The position numbers and the translations under genes were made by a program. The notes under the pieces are model-generated. The model made no database searches, was not told where the DNA came from, and saw only the letters and a list, made by a program, of their open reading frames with translations. Below are positions 8,906-18,535 of a stretch of DNA of 64,000 bases, one piece after another (within the stretch, counting starts at the first letter, position 1; each line of letters begins with the position of its first letter). Origin of the DNA: Alphaproteobacteria bacterium (GTDB lineage: Bacteria; Pseudomonadota; Alphaproteobacteria; Puniceispirillales; UBA1172); the NCBI GenBank assembly GCA_016778985.1, contig JADHOM010000007.1:1-64000 (forward strand). The letters run 5' to 3'.

Positions 8906-10375
8906 ATGACAACGAAGGCAATGCTTCAGTTTGTGTCACGCGACAAAGAAATGCCAGCCAAGCGCAAAGCTGAGGCTCGGAAAGGTGATTTTCTTGAAAT
9001 CTATGATGATTTTAATGATGAAAAAGCCGCCCTTCAAGCTGGCAGATGCTCCCAATGCGGTGTGCCATTTTGCCAAACCCATTGCCCTTTGCAGAATAAT
9101 ATTCCTGACTGGCTTATGCTGACAGCCGAAGGCCGCATGCAAGAAGCTTATGAAGTTTCCGCCGCCACCAATACCTTTCCCGAGATTTGTGGAAGAATAT
9201 GCCCGCAAGACCGCCTCTGTGAAGGCAATTGTGTGATTGAGAAGGGATTTGAGAGCGTTACCATTGGCGCAGTTGAGCGCCATATTACCGAAACGGCGTT
9301 TGAAAATGGCTGGGTCAAGCCGCCTCAACCGATGTCTGAGCGCACCGAAACTATTGGTATTATCGGGGCTGGTCCTGCGGGGCTTGCCGCGGCTGAACAG
9401 TTGCGCCGGCAAGGCTATCAGATCACCGTCTATGACAGATATGATCGGGTTGGCGGCTTATTGATTTATGGTATTCCGGGCTTTAAGCTGGAAAAAGAGG
9501 TGGTCACCCGGCGTGAGGCTTTGTTACGCGATGGTGGCATAAGGTTTGAGCTGAACTGCCAGATTGGTGACGATATCAGCTTTGATCAGATCAAGAAAAA
9601 GCATGACGCTGTTCTAATCGCAACAGGCGTCTATAAAGCCAGAGATATTGAGCTTAAAGGCAAAAGCGATAGCGATGATCAGATCGTTCCTGCCTTGGAT
9701 TACCTCACCGCCTCAAACCGTCTTGGTCTGGGTGACAATGTGGCCGCCCATGCTAGTGGTCAGTTAGATGTTAAGGGTAAAAACGTCGTCGTCATAGGCG
9801 GTGGTGATACCGCTATGGATTGTGTCAGAACAGCCATTCGTCAAGAGGCTAAATCGGTGACATGTGTTTATCGCCGTGACCGTGCCAATATGCCCGGATC
9901 AGCGCGTGAAGTGATGAACGCCGAAGAAGAAGGCGTGAAATTTGAATGGCTGTCACAGCCCACTGGTCTGGCGCGAGATGCGGATGGCAAGGTCGCTGGC
10001 GTGATATGCCAGCGGAGCCGTCTTGGCGCTGCTGATACGAGCGGTCGTCAAAGTCCTGAGCCGATTGAGAACTCTGATTACAGGCTCGATGCTGATATGG
10101 TGATCATGGCATTAGGGTTTGATCCCGAAGACATGCCAAATATGTTCCATGAACCGCGGCTTAAAGTATCGCGTTGGGGGACGATTAGCATTGATTGGCG
10201 GACAATGATGACTAGCGTAGATGGGGTATTTGCCGCCGGTGACATCGTTCGCGGCGCCTCACTAGTTGTCTGGGGGATAAGAGATGGCCGTGATGCCGCC
10301 ACGCAAATTGACGGATGGTTAACTCGGCAGGCCGCCGACAAAGAAATCTCTGCTGAGCAAAAAGCCGCCTCCTGA
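8906..10375 (+). CDS. gltD: Glutamate synthase (NADPH) small subunit
   Basis: This flavoprotein delivers NADPH electrons to GltB for making glutamate from glutamine and 2-oxoglutarate. The 489-residue length is normal. N-terminal Cys clusters (CSQCGVPFCQTHC and CGRICPQDRLCEGNC) bind two 4Fe-4S centres. The FAD-binding GAGPAGLAAAEQL comes near residue 150, and the NADPH-binding IGGGDTAMDCVRTA near residue 300. Here gltD precedes gltB by 96 bp on the same strand, so they are probably co-transcribed from the promoter at 8816-8844. Confidence 0.96.
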   Translation: MTTKAMLQFVSRDKEMPAKRKAEARKGDFLEIYDDFNDEKAALQAGRCSQCGVPFCQTHCPLQNNIPDWLMLTAEGRMQEAYEVSAATNTFPEICGRICPQDRLCEGNCVIEKGFESVTIGAVERHITETAFENGWVKPPQPMSERTETIGIIGAGPAGLAAAEQLRRQGYQITVYDRYDRVGGLLIYGIPGFKLEKEVVTRREALLRDGGIRFELNCQIGDDISFDQIKKKHDAVLIATGVYKARDIELKGKSDSDDQIVPALDYLTASNRLGLGDNVAAHASGQLDVKGKNVVVIGGGDTAMDCVRTAIRQEAKSVTCVYRRDRANMPGSAREVMNAEEEGVKFEWLSQPTGLARDADGKVAGVICQRSRLGAADTSGRQSPEPIENSDYRLDADMVIMALGFDPEDMPNMFHEPRLKVSRWGTISIDWRTMMTSVDGVFAAGDIVRGASLVVWGIRDGRDAATQIDGWLTRQAADKEISAEQKAAS

Positions 10376-10471
10376 TCAGGATAAATAATCGCTCGTTTTC
10401 TGGTATTTAGCTAGTCTGTTAATGCCAGCAAAACATGAACAAGTAACTTGTGAAGATGTAGGAATAAGATC

Positions 10472-13400
10472 ATGACCAGAATTGATAACAAATCCCAGTT
10501 GGTTAAATCCCAGTTGGTTAAATCCCAGTCGGTTAAATCCCAGTCGGTTAAATCCCAGAGCCTTAAGACCCAATGGCTCGAAGATAGGCTTGATATGCAG
10601 GAGCGGCTGCAATCTGGTGGTGTCTGGTCACCTGAACAAGAACATGATGCTTGTGGTGTTGGGCTAGTTGCTGCCATTGATGGAACCGCGTCACGTCAGG
10701 TTGTTGATAAAGCCATAGAAGCCTTGAAAGCAGTTTGGCATCGGGGTGCCGTTGATGCTGATGGCAAGACAGGTGATGGGGCAGGTATTCATCTTGAGAT
10801 TCCACGCGATTTCTTTGCTGAGCATATTGAACATACAGGGCATGTTGTTGATGATGGCAGGATTGGTGTTGGTATGGTGTTCTTGCCGCGCACAGATATG
10901 GCCGCCCAGGAAACCTGCCGCTGTATTGTTGAAAATGAGATACTGGCCGCAGGTTTTCGGATTTATGGCTGGCGTCAGGTGCCAGTTGACATTTCGGTGA
11001 TTGGTGATCGGGCGGATGCGACACGCCCTGAAATTGAACAGATTATGTTTTCTGCTCCTGATAATGTCAGTGAGGCAGATGTTGAACGCCAGCTTTATGT
11101 GATCCGCCGGAAGATTGAAAATGCCGTGCTTGCAGAGCGGATTATGGAGTTTTATCTATGCTCATTCTCGGTTCGGTCGATCATCTATAAGGGTATGTTC
11201 CTTGCCGAACAAGTATCGGATTTTTATCCTGATCTCAAAGATGAGCGCTTTATTTCACGCTTTGCTATCTATCATCAGCGGTATTCTACCAACACGTTTC
11301 CAACATGGAAACTCGCCCAGCCATTCCGCGTGCTTGCCCATAATGGTGAGATTAATACCTTTCGCGGTAACAAGAACTGGATGACCTGTCACGAAGATCG
11401 CATGACCTCGCCATTATTCGGTGATGATGTTGAACATCTCAAGCCAGTTATCCAAGGCGGCTCATCTGATTCGGCAGCGCTTGATGCGGTGTTTGAACTA
11501 ATGCTTCACGGGGCGCGTGATTTGCCGATGGTAAAGACTATGATGGTGCCCGAAGCAACCGGCGATGATGCCGACCAAAAACTAAAAGACCTATATGGCT
11601 ATTGTAATGCGGTCATGGAACCGTGGGATGGCCCGGCTGCGCTTGCTATGGCATCTGGTGATTGGGTGCTGGCATCGGTTGATCGCAACGGCTTGCGGCC
11701 TTTGCGGGTGACGGTGACAAATGATGGCTTTATCTTTGCTGGTTCGGAAACTGGCATGGTGCAAATTGAAGAACAAAAGGTCCTTGAAAAGAGCCGTTTA
11801 GGCCCTGGTCAGATGATTGGCGTAAACCTAGCAGAAGGCCGCATTTACCATGATGCCGAATTGAAAGATATGTTGGTTAAGCGCCGTGATTGGGGGCAGT
11901 GGCTGGGCAAGTCGCAGATCATGGATGACCTGCTCGCCACTAGCCGCAAAGAGCCGGTAGAAATGATTGCTGGTGATGATTTGCGGCGGCGCCAATATAC
12001 TGCTGGCTGGACGCTCGAAGATTTGGAGTTATTGCTGCAGCCGATGGGCGAAGATGGCAAGGAAGCGGTTGGCTCAATGGGTGATGATACGCCTTTGGCA
12101 GTATTGTCGAATACCTATCGCGGCTTGCATCATTTTTTCCGTCAGAACTTCTCACAAGTCACCAACCCACCGATTGACTCTTTGCGTGAACGCCATGTGA
12201 TGACTTTGCGGACACGGCTAGGTAATCTGGGTAATATCTTGGATGAAAGCCCTGATCAATGTGATCATCTGTTGCTTGACTCGCCTGTGCTGACCATTGC
12301 AGAAGCCGCATCATTGCATGAATTTCTGGGTGATCGGGCATCAGTCATTGATATCACCTATCCTGCTGATATTGGTGAAGATGGCTTTCAGAAAGTCATA
12401 GATCAGATTGAACGTGAGGCCGAGGAGGCGGTTAGAGGTGGGGCTGAACATCTCATTCTTGATGATCGCAACACCTCAGCCAAGCGGGTGGCTATCCCAT
12501 CTGTTCTGGCGGTTGGTGCGGTTCACACGCATTTGGTCAGGCGGCAATTACGGACGTTCACGTCTATTAATTTGCTCAGTGGCGAATGTCTCGATGTTCA
12601 TCATTTTGCAGTTTTGATTGGGGTTGGCGCAACGACAGTGACCCCTTGGCTTGCCGAAGCAAGTCTTAGAGATCGGTATGGTCGCGGCCTCTTCAAAGGT
12701 CTGCCGCTTGAAACGGTTATTGGCAATTACCGAACAGCGATTGAAAATGGGCTGCTTAAAATCATGTCGAAAATGGGGATATCTGTTCTTGCATCATATC
12801 GGGGGGGCTATAATTTTGAATCACTAGGCTTGTCGCGATCATTAGTCTCACAATATTTCCCGCCAATGACATCACGCATTTCTGGCCTTGGCTTAACTGG
12901 TATTTTCAGCCAGATCAGTGCTTTGCACAAACAAGCTTGGGCAGAACAGCAGGCGGTATTGCCTGTTGGCGGTTTCTTCCGCTTCCGCAAGTCTGGGGAA
13001 AGTCATGCCTTTGATGCTAATACTATTCACGCTATGCAACGGGCGTGCGATACAGGCAGTTATGATGCTTGGAAAGCGTATAGCGCAGGCGTTGCCAAGG
13101 CCGGCCCTGTCAATCTGCGTGATTTGCTCGATTTCGTGCCGCAATATGCCCCTAAAGCCACTGATGACGTGCAAAGCATCACGGCTATCCGCAAACGCTT
13201 AGTTTCGCCGGGAATATCACTTGGTGCGTTAAGCCCTGAAGCGCATGAAACCCTGTCTATTGCGATGAACCGCATTGGTGCAAAATCAGATTCAGGCGAA
13301 GGCGGCGAAGACCCAGCTCGCTTTGTTCTGCGTGAGAATGGCGATAACCCATCATCAGCAATCAAGCAAGTGGCGTCAGGGCGTTTTGGCGTGACGGCAG

Positions 13401-15082
13401 AATATCTCAATTCATGTGAAGAATTGGAAATTAAAGTGGCGCAAGGCGCAAAACCGGGTGAGGGTGGGCAATTGCCCGGCATTAAGGTCAATAGTCTAAT
13501 TGCCAGATTGCGCCATTCAACGCCGGGAGTGACATTAATCTCACCACCGCCGCATCATGATATCTATTCGATTGAGGATTTGGCTCAGCTGATCTATGAC
13601 CTCAAGCAGATTAACCCAAAGGCGCGTGTCTGTGTTAAACTTGTTGCCTCAACAGGGATTGGCACGATTGCCGCTGGTGTAGCAAAGGCTAAGGCCGATA
13701 CGATCTTAATCTCTGGTCATGGTGGCGGCACTGGTGCCAGCCCGCAATCATCAATTAAACATGCTGGTCTGCCATGGGAAATGGGATTGTCTGAGGCGCA
13801 TCAGGTGTTAACAATGAACGGCTTGCGCGATAAGGTAATCCTCCGAACAGATGGCGGGTTGAAAACAGGGCGTGATGTTGTTATTGCCGCTATGCTAGGG
13901 GCTGATGAATATGGAATAGGCACGGCATCGCTTATTGCTATGGGCTGTATCATGGTACGGCAATGTCATTCCAACACGTGTCCGGTTGGCGTCTGCACCC
14001 AGCGTGAAGACCTGCGGGCTAAGTTTGCCGGCACGCCTGAAAAAGTGGTCCAGCTATTCACGCATCTAGCCGAAGAAGTGCGGGAGATTCTGGCCTCACT
14101 TGGCGTATCATCGCTCGAAGAAATTGTTGGCAGGACAGATATGCTACGTCAGGTTAGCCGAGGAAACGCCGCCCTAGATGATCTTGATCTTAACCCTATA
14201 CTTGTCCGGGCTGATGGCACGGCTAAACGCAAAACCCCGTCTTTAGCGCGCAATGAGGTGCCGGATACGTTAGATGCGCTCATGCTCAAAGATGCTAGTC
14301 ATGCGCTTGAACGTGGCCAGCGCACACAGCTATCCTATAATGTCAAAAATACCCAACGCGCGGTTGGTACACGGTTATCATCACATATTACGCAAAAATT
14401 CGGTATGACTGGCCTCAAAGAAGCAACCATTACGGTGCGATTGCGTGGCTCTGCCGGGCAATCTATTGGTGCTTTTGCTGTTCAGGGCTTAAAACTAGAT
14501 GTCTATGGTGATGCCAATGATTATGTTGGCAAAGGGTTATCTGGTGGCATGATCTGTATTCGGCCGATGGCATCCTCACATTTAGTTCCACATGAACAAA
14601 CGATCATTGGAAATACGGTGCTTTATGGGGCAACGTCGGGACGGCTTTTTGCCTCTGGGCAGGCAGGTGAACGGCTTGCTGTTCGTAATTCTGGGGCAAC
14701 CGCTGTTGTCGAAGGATGCGGCACTAACGGCTGTGAGTATATGACTGGCGGTGAGGTTGTTATTCTAGGTCAGGTTGGCTCTAACTTTGGTGCAGGCATG
14801 ACTGGCGGTATGGCATTTGTCTATGATCCAGAAAATCAGTTCAAAGATCAGGTGAACCTCGAAAGCATAGGGCTTTATCGGATTGATAATGATCATTGGT
14901 CAGATCACTTAAAGGCATTAGTGACGGAGCATCGCGATCGGACATCATCACCTTTGGCTAATCAGATGTTGATTAATTGGGATGTTAATGTGAAGCAGTT
15001 CTGGCAGATTGTACCGCATGAAGTATTGCCGAGACTAGCGCATCCTGTTAACGTATCTGCTGAAGGTGAGGCAATCGCCTAA
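10472..15082 (+). CDS. gltB: Glutamate synthase (NADPH) large subunit
   Basis: This 1536-residue protein makes glutamate from glutamine and 2-oxoglutarate. Domains in order: a class II glutamine amidotransferase starting at catalytic Cys61 in DACGVG (about 61-480), a central linker, the FMN synthase domain with the 3Fe-4S Cys set CIMVRQCHSNTCPVGVC, and the C-terminal beta-helix with GQAGERLAVRNSGA. The residues before Cys61 should be removed as a propeptide. That propeptide contains a five-fold repeat of a KSQ(L/S)V unit, encoded by a 15-bp tandem repeat. The ATG at 10472 has AGGA 8 nt upstream. The alternative Met42 (10595) has no comparable site, so the repeat is probably translated. Confidence 0.96.
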   Translation: MTRIDNKSQLVKSQLVKSQSVKSQSVKSQSLKTQWLEDRLDMQERLQSGGVWSPEQEHDACGVGLVAAIDGTASRQVVDKAIEALKAVWHRGAVDADGKTGDGAGIHLEIPRDFFAEHIEHTGHVVDDGRIGVGMVFLPRTDMAAQETCRCIVENEILAAGFRIYGWRQVPVDISVIGDRADATRPEIEQIMFSAPDNVSEADVERQLYVIRRKIENAVLAERIMEFYLCSFSVRSIIYKGMFLAEQVSDFYPDLKDERFISRFAIYHQRYSTNTFPTWKLAQPFRVLAHNGEINTFRGNKNWMTCHEDRMTSPLFGDDVEHLKPVIQGGSSDSAALDAVFELMLHGARDLPMVKTMMVPEATGDDADQKLKDLYGYCNAVMEPWDGPAALAMASGDWVLASVDRNGLRPLRVTVTNDGFIFAGSETGMVQIEEQKVLEKSRLGPGQMIGVNLAEGRIYHDAELKDMLVKRRDWGQWLGKSQIMDDLLATSRKEPVEMIAGDDLRRRQYTAGWTLEDLELLLQPMGEDGKEAVGSMGDDTPLAVLSNTYRGLHHFFRQNFSQVTNPPIDSLRERHVMTLRTRLGNLGNILDESPDQCDHLLLDSPVLTIAEAASLHEFLGDRASVIDITYPADIGEDGFQKVIDQIEREAEEAVRGGAEHLILDDRNTSAKRVAIPSVLAVGAVHTHLVRRQLRTFTSINLLSGECLDVHHFAVLIGVGATTVTPWLAEASLRDRYGRGLFKGLPLETVIGNYRTAIENGLLKIMSKMGISVLASYRGGYNFESLGLSRSLVSQYFPPMTSRISGLGLTGIFSQISALHKQAWAEQQAVLPVGGFFRFRKSGESHAFDANTIHAMQRACDTGSYDAWKAYSAGVAKAGPVNLRDLLDFVPQYAPKATDDVQSITAIRKRLVSPGISLGALSPEAHETLSIAMNRIGAKSDSGEGGEDPARFVLRENGDNPSSAIKQVASGRFGVTAEYLNSCEELEIKVAQGAKPGEGGQLPGIKVNSLIARLRHSTPGVTLISPPPHHDIYSIEDLAQLIYDLKQINPKARVCVKLVASTGIGTIAAGVAKAKADTILISGHGGGTGASPQSSIKHAGLPWEMGLSEAHQVLTMNGLRDKVILRTDGGLKTGRDVVIAAMLGADEYGIGTASLIAMGCIMVRQCHSNTCPVGVCTQREDLRAKFAGTPEKVVQLFTHLAEEVREILASLGVSSLEEIVGRTDMLRQVSRGNAALDDLDLNPILVRADGTAKRKTPSLARNEVPDTLDALMLKDASHALERGQRTQLSYNVKNTQRAVGTRLSSHITQKFGMTGLKEATITVRLRGSAGQSIGAFAVQGLKLDVYGDANDYVGKGLSGGMICIRPMASSHLVPHEQTIIGNTVLYGATSGRLFASGQAGERLAVRNSGATAVVEGCGTNGCEYMTGGEVVILGQVGSNFGAGMTGGMAFVYDPENQFKDQVNLESIGLYRIDNDHWSDHLKALVTEHRDRTSSPLANQMLINWDVNVKQFWQIVPHEVLPRLAHPVNVSAEGEAIA
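10490..10564 (+). repeat. 15-bp tandem repeat (five units) within the gltB propeptide
   Basis: Units AAATCCCAGTTGGTT (two), AAATCCCAGTCGGTT (two) and a diverged fifth follow without gaps. Being a multiple of three, copy-number change keeps the gltB frame and only lengthens or shortens the part removed before Cys61. Confidence 0.95.
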
Positions 15083-15112
15083 TCACAACATCGCTATTAG
15101 CAATAAAGACAC

Positions 15113-15670
15113 TTGATGATGAATACTGTTGATCTTGCGTATCAGATAAGACAGCAAACCCCACAGGATAACGATGAAATTGATCGCTTGATGGGTCTTG
15201 GTTTTGCCCCATCACATTCAGGTCGGGCAATCTGGTTGCTTCGACATGGTGATGCTATTGAAAACTTGTCGCTGGTAGCTGATGCGGGTGGGCAGTTATT
15301 AGGCTCAATTCGATACTGGCCTATTTTGATTGCTCAGCGGCCATCTATTTTGCTTGGGCCATTGGCGGTTGACCCTAGTGTTCGCGGCAAAGGTATTGGT
15401 GTCGCGCTGGTTCAAGAAAGCCTTGCTCTTGCCCAAAAAGGGCAGTGGGAATGGTGTTTTATTTCAGGTGAGCCAGAATATTATCTGAAGTTTGGATTTA
15501 AGTCAGTGACTTATGATGATATCACGCTGCCCGCGCATATTGAACCTGAACGCCTGCATTTATTGGAATTAGTATCCGCGCGGCCAAATACTATGCCTGA
15601 AAAACCGTGGTCTATTATACCAACAGCGTTAGATGTTGAACCCGTTCTACAGATCACAGGTGAAAGCTGA
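15113..15670 (+). CDS. GNAT family N-acetyltransferase
   Basis: This 185-residue single-domain acetyltransferase resembles the YhbS group. The acetyl-CoA-binding segment is clear: LLGPLAVDPSVRGKGIGVAL, with the Arg/Gly-x-Gly-x-Gly/Ala pattern, followed by GEPEYYLKFGFKSV, the typical end of the GNAT fold. The start could be any of three successive ATGs at 15113, 15116 and 15119. It lies 30 bp after gltB and its stop is 2 bp before fzlA, so it is probably part of the same transcript. Substrate is unknown. Confidence 0.85.
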   Translation: MMMNTVDLAYQIRQQTPQDNDEIDRLMGLGFAPSHSGRAIWLLRHGDAIENLSLVADAGGQLLGSIRYWPILIAQRPSILLGPLAVDPSVRGKGIGVALVQESLALAQKGQWEWCFISGEPEYYLKFGFKSVTYDDITLPAHIEPERLHLLELVSARPNTMPEKPWSIIPTALDVEPVLQITGES

Positions 15671-15672
15671 TT

Positions 15673-16341
15673 ATGCGTGTTCTGCATCACTATATGTTGT
15701 CAGCAGCATCGCGTTTTGTGCGGCTATATCTTAATGAGCAAAAAATGGACTTTTTGCCAAAACTAGAAGAATTTTGGAAATCAGAAGCGGCGTTTCTTAA
15801 ACTTAATGTTGCTGGTACGGTTCCTGTTCTTGTTGAGGATGATGGGACAGTATTATGCGGCGCTTATGTCATTGCTGAATATTTTGATGATATGTTGCCA
15901 GAACAGCCATTATTGCAGGGCCGCCCGGCAGAACGCGCAGAGATACGCCGATTATTCGATTGGCTTTGTGGGCGGTTTGATCGCGAGGTTCTGCAACCTT
16001 TGATCAATGAGCGGCTTATTCGCCGGATGACAGGCGAGGGGGTGCCATCCTCTGTAGTTATTCGCACCGCGCTTAGCAATCTGGGCGTCCACCTGGCCTA
16101 TTTCAATCATTTGGTGGAGCATCGCCAATGGCTAGCTGGATCAAAAATGTCCATCGCTGATCTAATAGCAGCGGCATCATTATCAGTGCTGGATTTTATG
16201 AATGATATTAATTGGGATGATTGGGATGAGCTGAAATTATGGTATGCGCGGATTAAATCGCGCCCATCATTTCGGCCGTTGCTTGCCGACCAAGTAACCG
16301 GCATGACACCGCCTGGCCATTACACAAATCTTGATTTTTAA
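15673..16341 (+). CDS. fzlA: FzlA-like glutathione S-transferase family cell-division protein
   Basis: This 222-residue protein has the two-domain GST fold: an N-terminal thioredoxin-like part with AGTVPVLVEDDG and a helical C-terminal part. It closely resembles FzlA of Caulobacter, which binds and curves FtsZ filaments and is required for constriction. Supporting features are the long identical-type stretches RIKSRPSFRPLLAD and a C-terminal tail ending NLDF, which in FzlA mediates contact with division proteins. A uppP gene in the same neighbourhood is also recalled from other alphaproteobacteria. The start follows the previous stop by 2 bp. A plain GST cannot be excluded without alignment. 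Confidence 0.78.
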   Translation: MRVLHHYMLSAASRFVRLYLNEQKMDFLPKLEEFWKSEAAFLKLNVAGTVPVLVEDDGTVLCGAYVIAEYFDDMLPEQPLLQGRPAERAEIRRLFDWLCGRFDREVLQPLINERLIRRMTGEGVPSSVVIRTALSNLGVHLAYFNHLVEHRQWLAGSKMSIADLIAAASLSVLDFMNDINWDDWDELKLWYARIKSRPSFRPLLADQVTGMTPPGHYTNLDF

Positions 16342-16406
16342 TCCGCACTTTGGCCAAATTATATACCATTTTTAATATTTGCCGTTTTAAGGGTCTGTTA
16401 AAGGTC

Positions 16407-17183
16407 TCAAGGGTGGGGCTGCTTGCGGGTAATTTCGGCAAGTGTGGCAAGTAGGGTATCAAGCTGATTGGGTTCTGAAAATCTGTGATTGGCATCAGCG
16501 TCAAACAGCACATCAACATCATCGCCGGTGATAGCATCGGCGATACGGTTCGCGGTTTGCCAAGGTACTTCCTCATCCTTATATCCATGCAGTAATCGCA
16601 CCGGGCAAGTGATTGGTATCCGGGCATTGAGGATCAGATTTTTGCGGCCATCAGTGATTAATTGATAAGGATAGATAACATCGCCCTCGCTATAAGGGTT
16701 CGGCACACTAAGCTGGCCAGATGCTTCCATATCGGCTTGCTGTTCTGGAGTTAATTTATTCCAGATCAGGTCATCGGTGAAATCAGGTGCCGCCGCAATC
16801 CCTATAATTCCGGCGATTTTGTCATGGCGTTCCATAGCCACCAATAGCATCAGCCAGCCGCCAAGCGATGAGCCAACGAGATAGCAAGGCCCGTCAACAA
16901 GGTGATCCATGATAGCCAGACAATCGGCTTTCCATATGCTAATGGTTCCATCCATCATGTCACCACTGGATTGCCCATGGCCAAAATAATCAAAGCGGAT
17001 AAAGCCAAACTTTTGCTGTTTCGCCCAATCTTCAACGACAAGTGCCTTAGTGCCATCCATGTCTGATCCATGGCCATGCAGAAAAACAATGGTAGGCTGT
17101 CCGTCAATCAGATGGGCGTGATAGGCAATCTGCCCGCCTCTGTGATCAAGGAATGATGGTGATAGGTTATTCTCATCTGTCAT
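16407..17183 (-). CDS. Alpha/beta hydrolase (esterase/lipase-like)
   Basis: This serine hydrolase of about 258 residues has the nucleophile elbow GSSLGG, oxyanion segment FLHGHGSDMDG, probable acid in HGYKDEEVPW and catalytic His in DANHRFSEP. It resembles small alpha/beta hydrolases of the monoglyceride-lipase/BEM46 type. The frame extends to an ATG at 17231, but AAGGGTGAG lies just before the ATG at 17183, so the shorter form is preferred. It is divergent from the glycosyltransferase and convergent with fzlA. Substrate is unknown. Confidence 0.85.
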   Translation of the reverse strand: MTDENNLSPSFLDHRGGQIAYHAHLIDGQPTIVFLHGHGSDMDGTKALVVEDWAKQQKFGFIRFDYFGHGQSSGDMMDGTISIWKADCLAIMDHLVDGPCYLVGSSLGGWLMLLVAMERHDKIAGIIGIAAAPDFTDDLIWNKLTPEQQADMEASGQLSVPNPYSEGDVIYPYQLITDGRKNLILNARIPITCPVRLLHGYKDEEVPWQTANRIADAITGDDVDVLFDADANHRFSEPNQLDTLLATLAEITRKQPHP

Positions 17184-17295
17184 CGGCTCACCCTTTGGAT
17201 CATGTCTTTGATAAAATAAAGCGATATACAAGCCAAGCTTGAGACGTTAAAACAAATCTACCTTTTATATAACCGATCTGTCTAGCGTTACATCC

Positions 17296-18444
17296 ATGCC
17301 AATTTTAAGCCTTAAAGGTAAGACTATCCTTCAAATTCTTCCTAACCTTAAGCAAGGTGGGGTTGAACGCGGAACTGTTGATATGGCGCAGGCCATCATC
17401 AAGGCTGGCGGGACGGCACTTGTGGTTAGTGGCGGCGGCCCAATGGAGGCACAGATTAAGCGCATTGGGGGTGAGCATATTACCTTAGCGGTTGGGAGCA
17501 AAAACCCCATTCGCTGGCCAAGAATACGCCGTCAACTGCGTCAGATCATGCTAGAGCATAAAGTTGATTTACTGCATATCCGCTCACGGGCGCCAGCATG
17601 GATAGGGATGCCAGCCGCTAGAGCATTAAATATTCCGGTCGTAACAACGGTGCATGGTCGCTTCAAAGCAACCAATATTTTCAAAAAATATTATAACAGC
17701 GTCATGACAAAAGCTGATCGTATCATCGCGATTTCAAACTATGTCTCTGAATTGATTTCCAAACAATTTCCAAAAGCCGCTGATAAGATCGTCACTATCC
17801 ATCGGGGTGTCAATGTTGATATGTTTAACCCCCAATCGGTTAATGCTCAGCGCACGATTAATGCGGCAAATACCCTAAATGTTGATGAGAATAAGAAAAT
17901 TATCATGCTCCCGGCCAGACCAACGCTCTGGAAAGGGCAGGAGGCGATGATTTCGGCAATGGCAAAACTTAGCGATAAAGACGCTATGCTAATTCTTGTT
18001 GGTGCGGCGGCTGGCCATGATGGCTTCCAATCAAAACTTATTGCTCATATCACCAGCAATCAATGCGAAGGCCGGGTGATCTTGGCGCCTGAAACCAATG
18101 ATATGCCAGCCACTATGATGTTGGCTGATGTTGTTGTCATGCCATCCATGACGCCCGAACCATTTGGCCGTATTGCCATAGAAGCGCAAGCCATGGGCAG
18201 GCCTGTAGTCGCATTTAATCATGGTGGGGCGGCAGAAAGCATTATCGATAAAGAAACAGGCTGGCTTGCCAGACCTAATGATATTGATGATCTTGCCGAT
18301 GCTGTTGATCAGGCTTTGGCATTAAAACCGCGCGCTCGACAGCAATTCTCAAAACGCGCCCGACAGCATGTCATTGATCATTTCAGCACAGATCATATGG
18401 AAGCCAAAACCCTAGCTGTCTATCGCAAATTGCTGAAATCATGA
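17296..18444 (+). CDS. Glycosyltransferase family 4 (GT-B)
   Basis: This 382-residue retaining GT-B enzyme transfers a sugar from a nucleotide donor to an unknown acceptor, probably in envelope polysaccharide or LPS synthesis. The N-terminal acceptor domain has the GGVERGTVDMAQ loop. The C-terminal donor domain carries MLPARPTLWKGQE and the family signature PEPFGRIAIEAQAMGRPVVA, with the conserved Glu pair contacting the nucleotide sugar. There is no obvious Shine-Dalgarno and no sugar-synthesis neighbours. It is followed closely by thrS. Confidence 0.9.
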   Translation: MPILSLKGKTILQILPNLKQGGVERGTVDMAQAIIKAGGTALVVSGGGPMEAQIKRIGGEHITLAVGSKNPIRWPRIRRQLRQIMLEHKVDLLHIRSRAPAWIGMPAARALNIPVVTTVHGRFKATNIFKKYYNSVMTKADRIIAISNYVSELISKQFPKAADKIVTIHRGVNVDMFNPQSVNAQRTINAANTLNVDENKKIIMLPARPTLWKGQEAMISAMAKLSDKDAMLILVGAAAGHDGFQSKLIAHITSNQCEGRVILAPETNDMPATMMLADVVVMPSMTPEPFGRIAIEAQAMGRPVVAFNHGGAAESIIDKETGWLARPNDIDDLADAVDQALALKPRARQQFSKRARQHVIDHFSTDHMEAKTLAVYRKLLKS

Positions 18445-18535
18445 TGTTGGATCAGATTTTGCAAGGGTTAACCCTTGAAGCCTTTGCCACAACAGGATAA
18501 AACCATCACTTGTGTTTACATCACATGAGGACAAC

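Noticed and set aside
10490-10564. Possible CRISPR-like array
   Set aside because: The units are 15 bp, contiguous and without spacers, and they are coding. No cas genes are present anywhere in the window.
10376-10677. Antisense ORFs with Leu-Gly-Phe-Asn repeats opposite gltB
   Set aside because: They are the reverse reading of the 15-bp tandem repeat and have no independent support.
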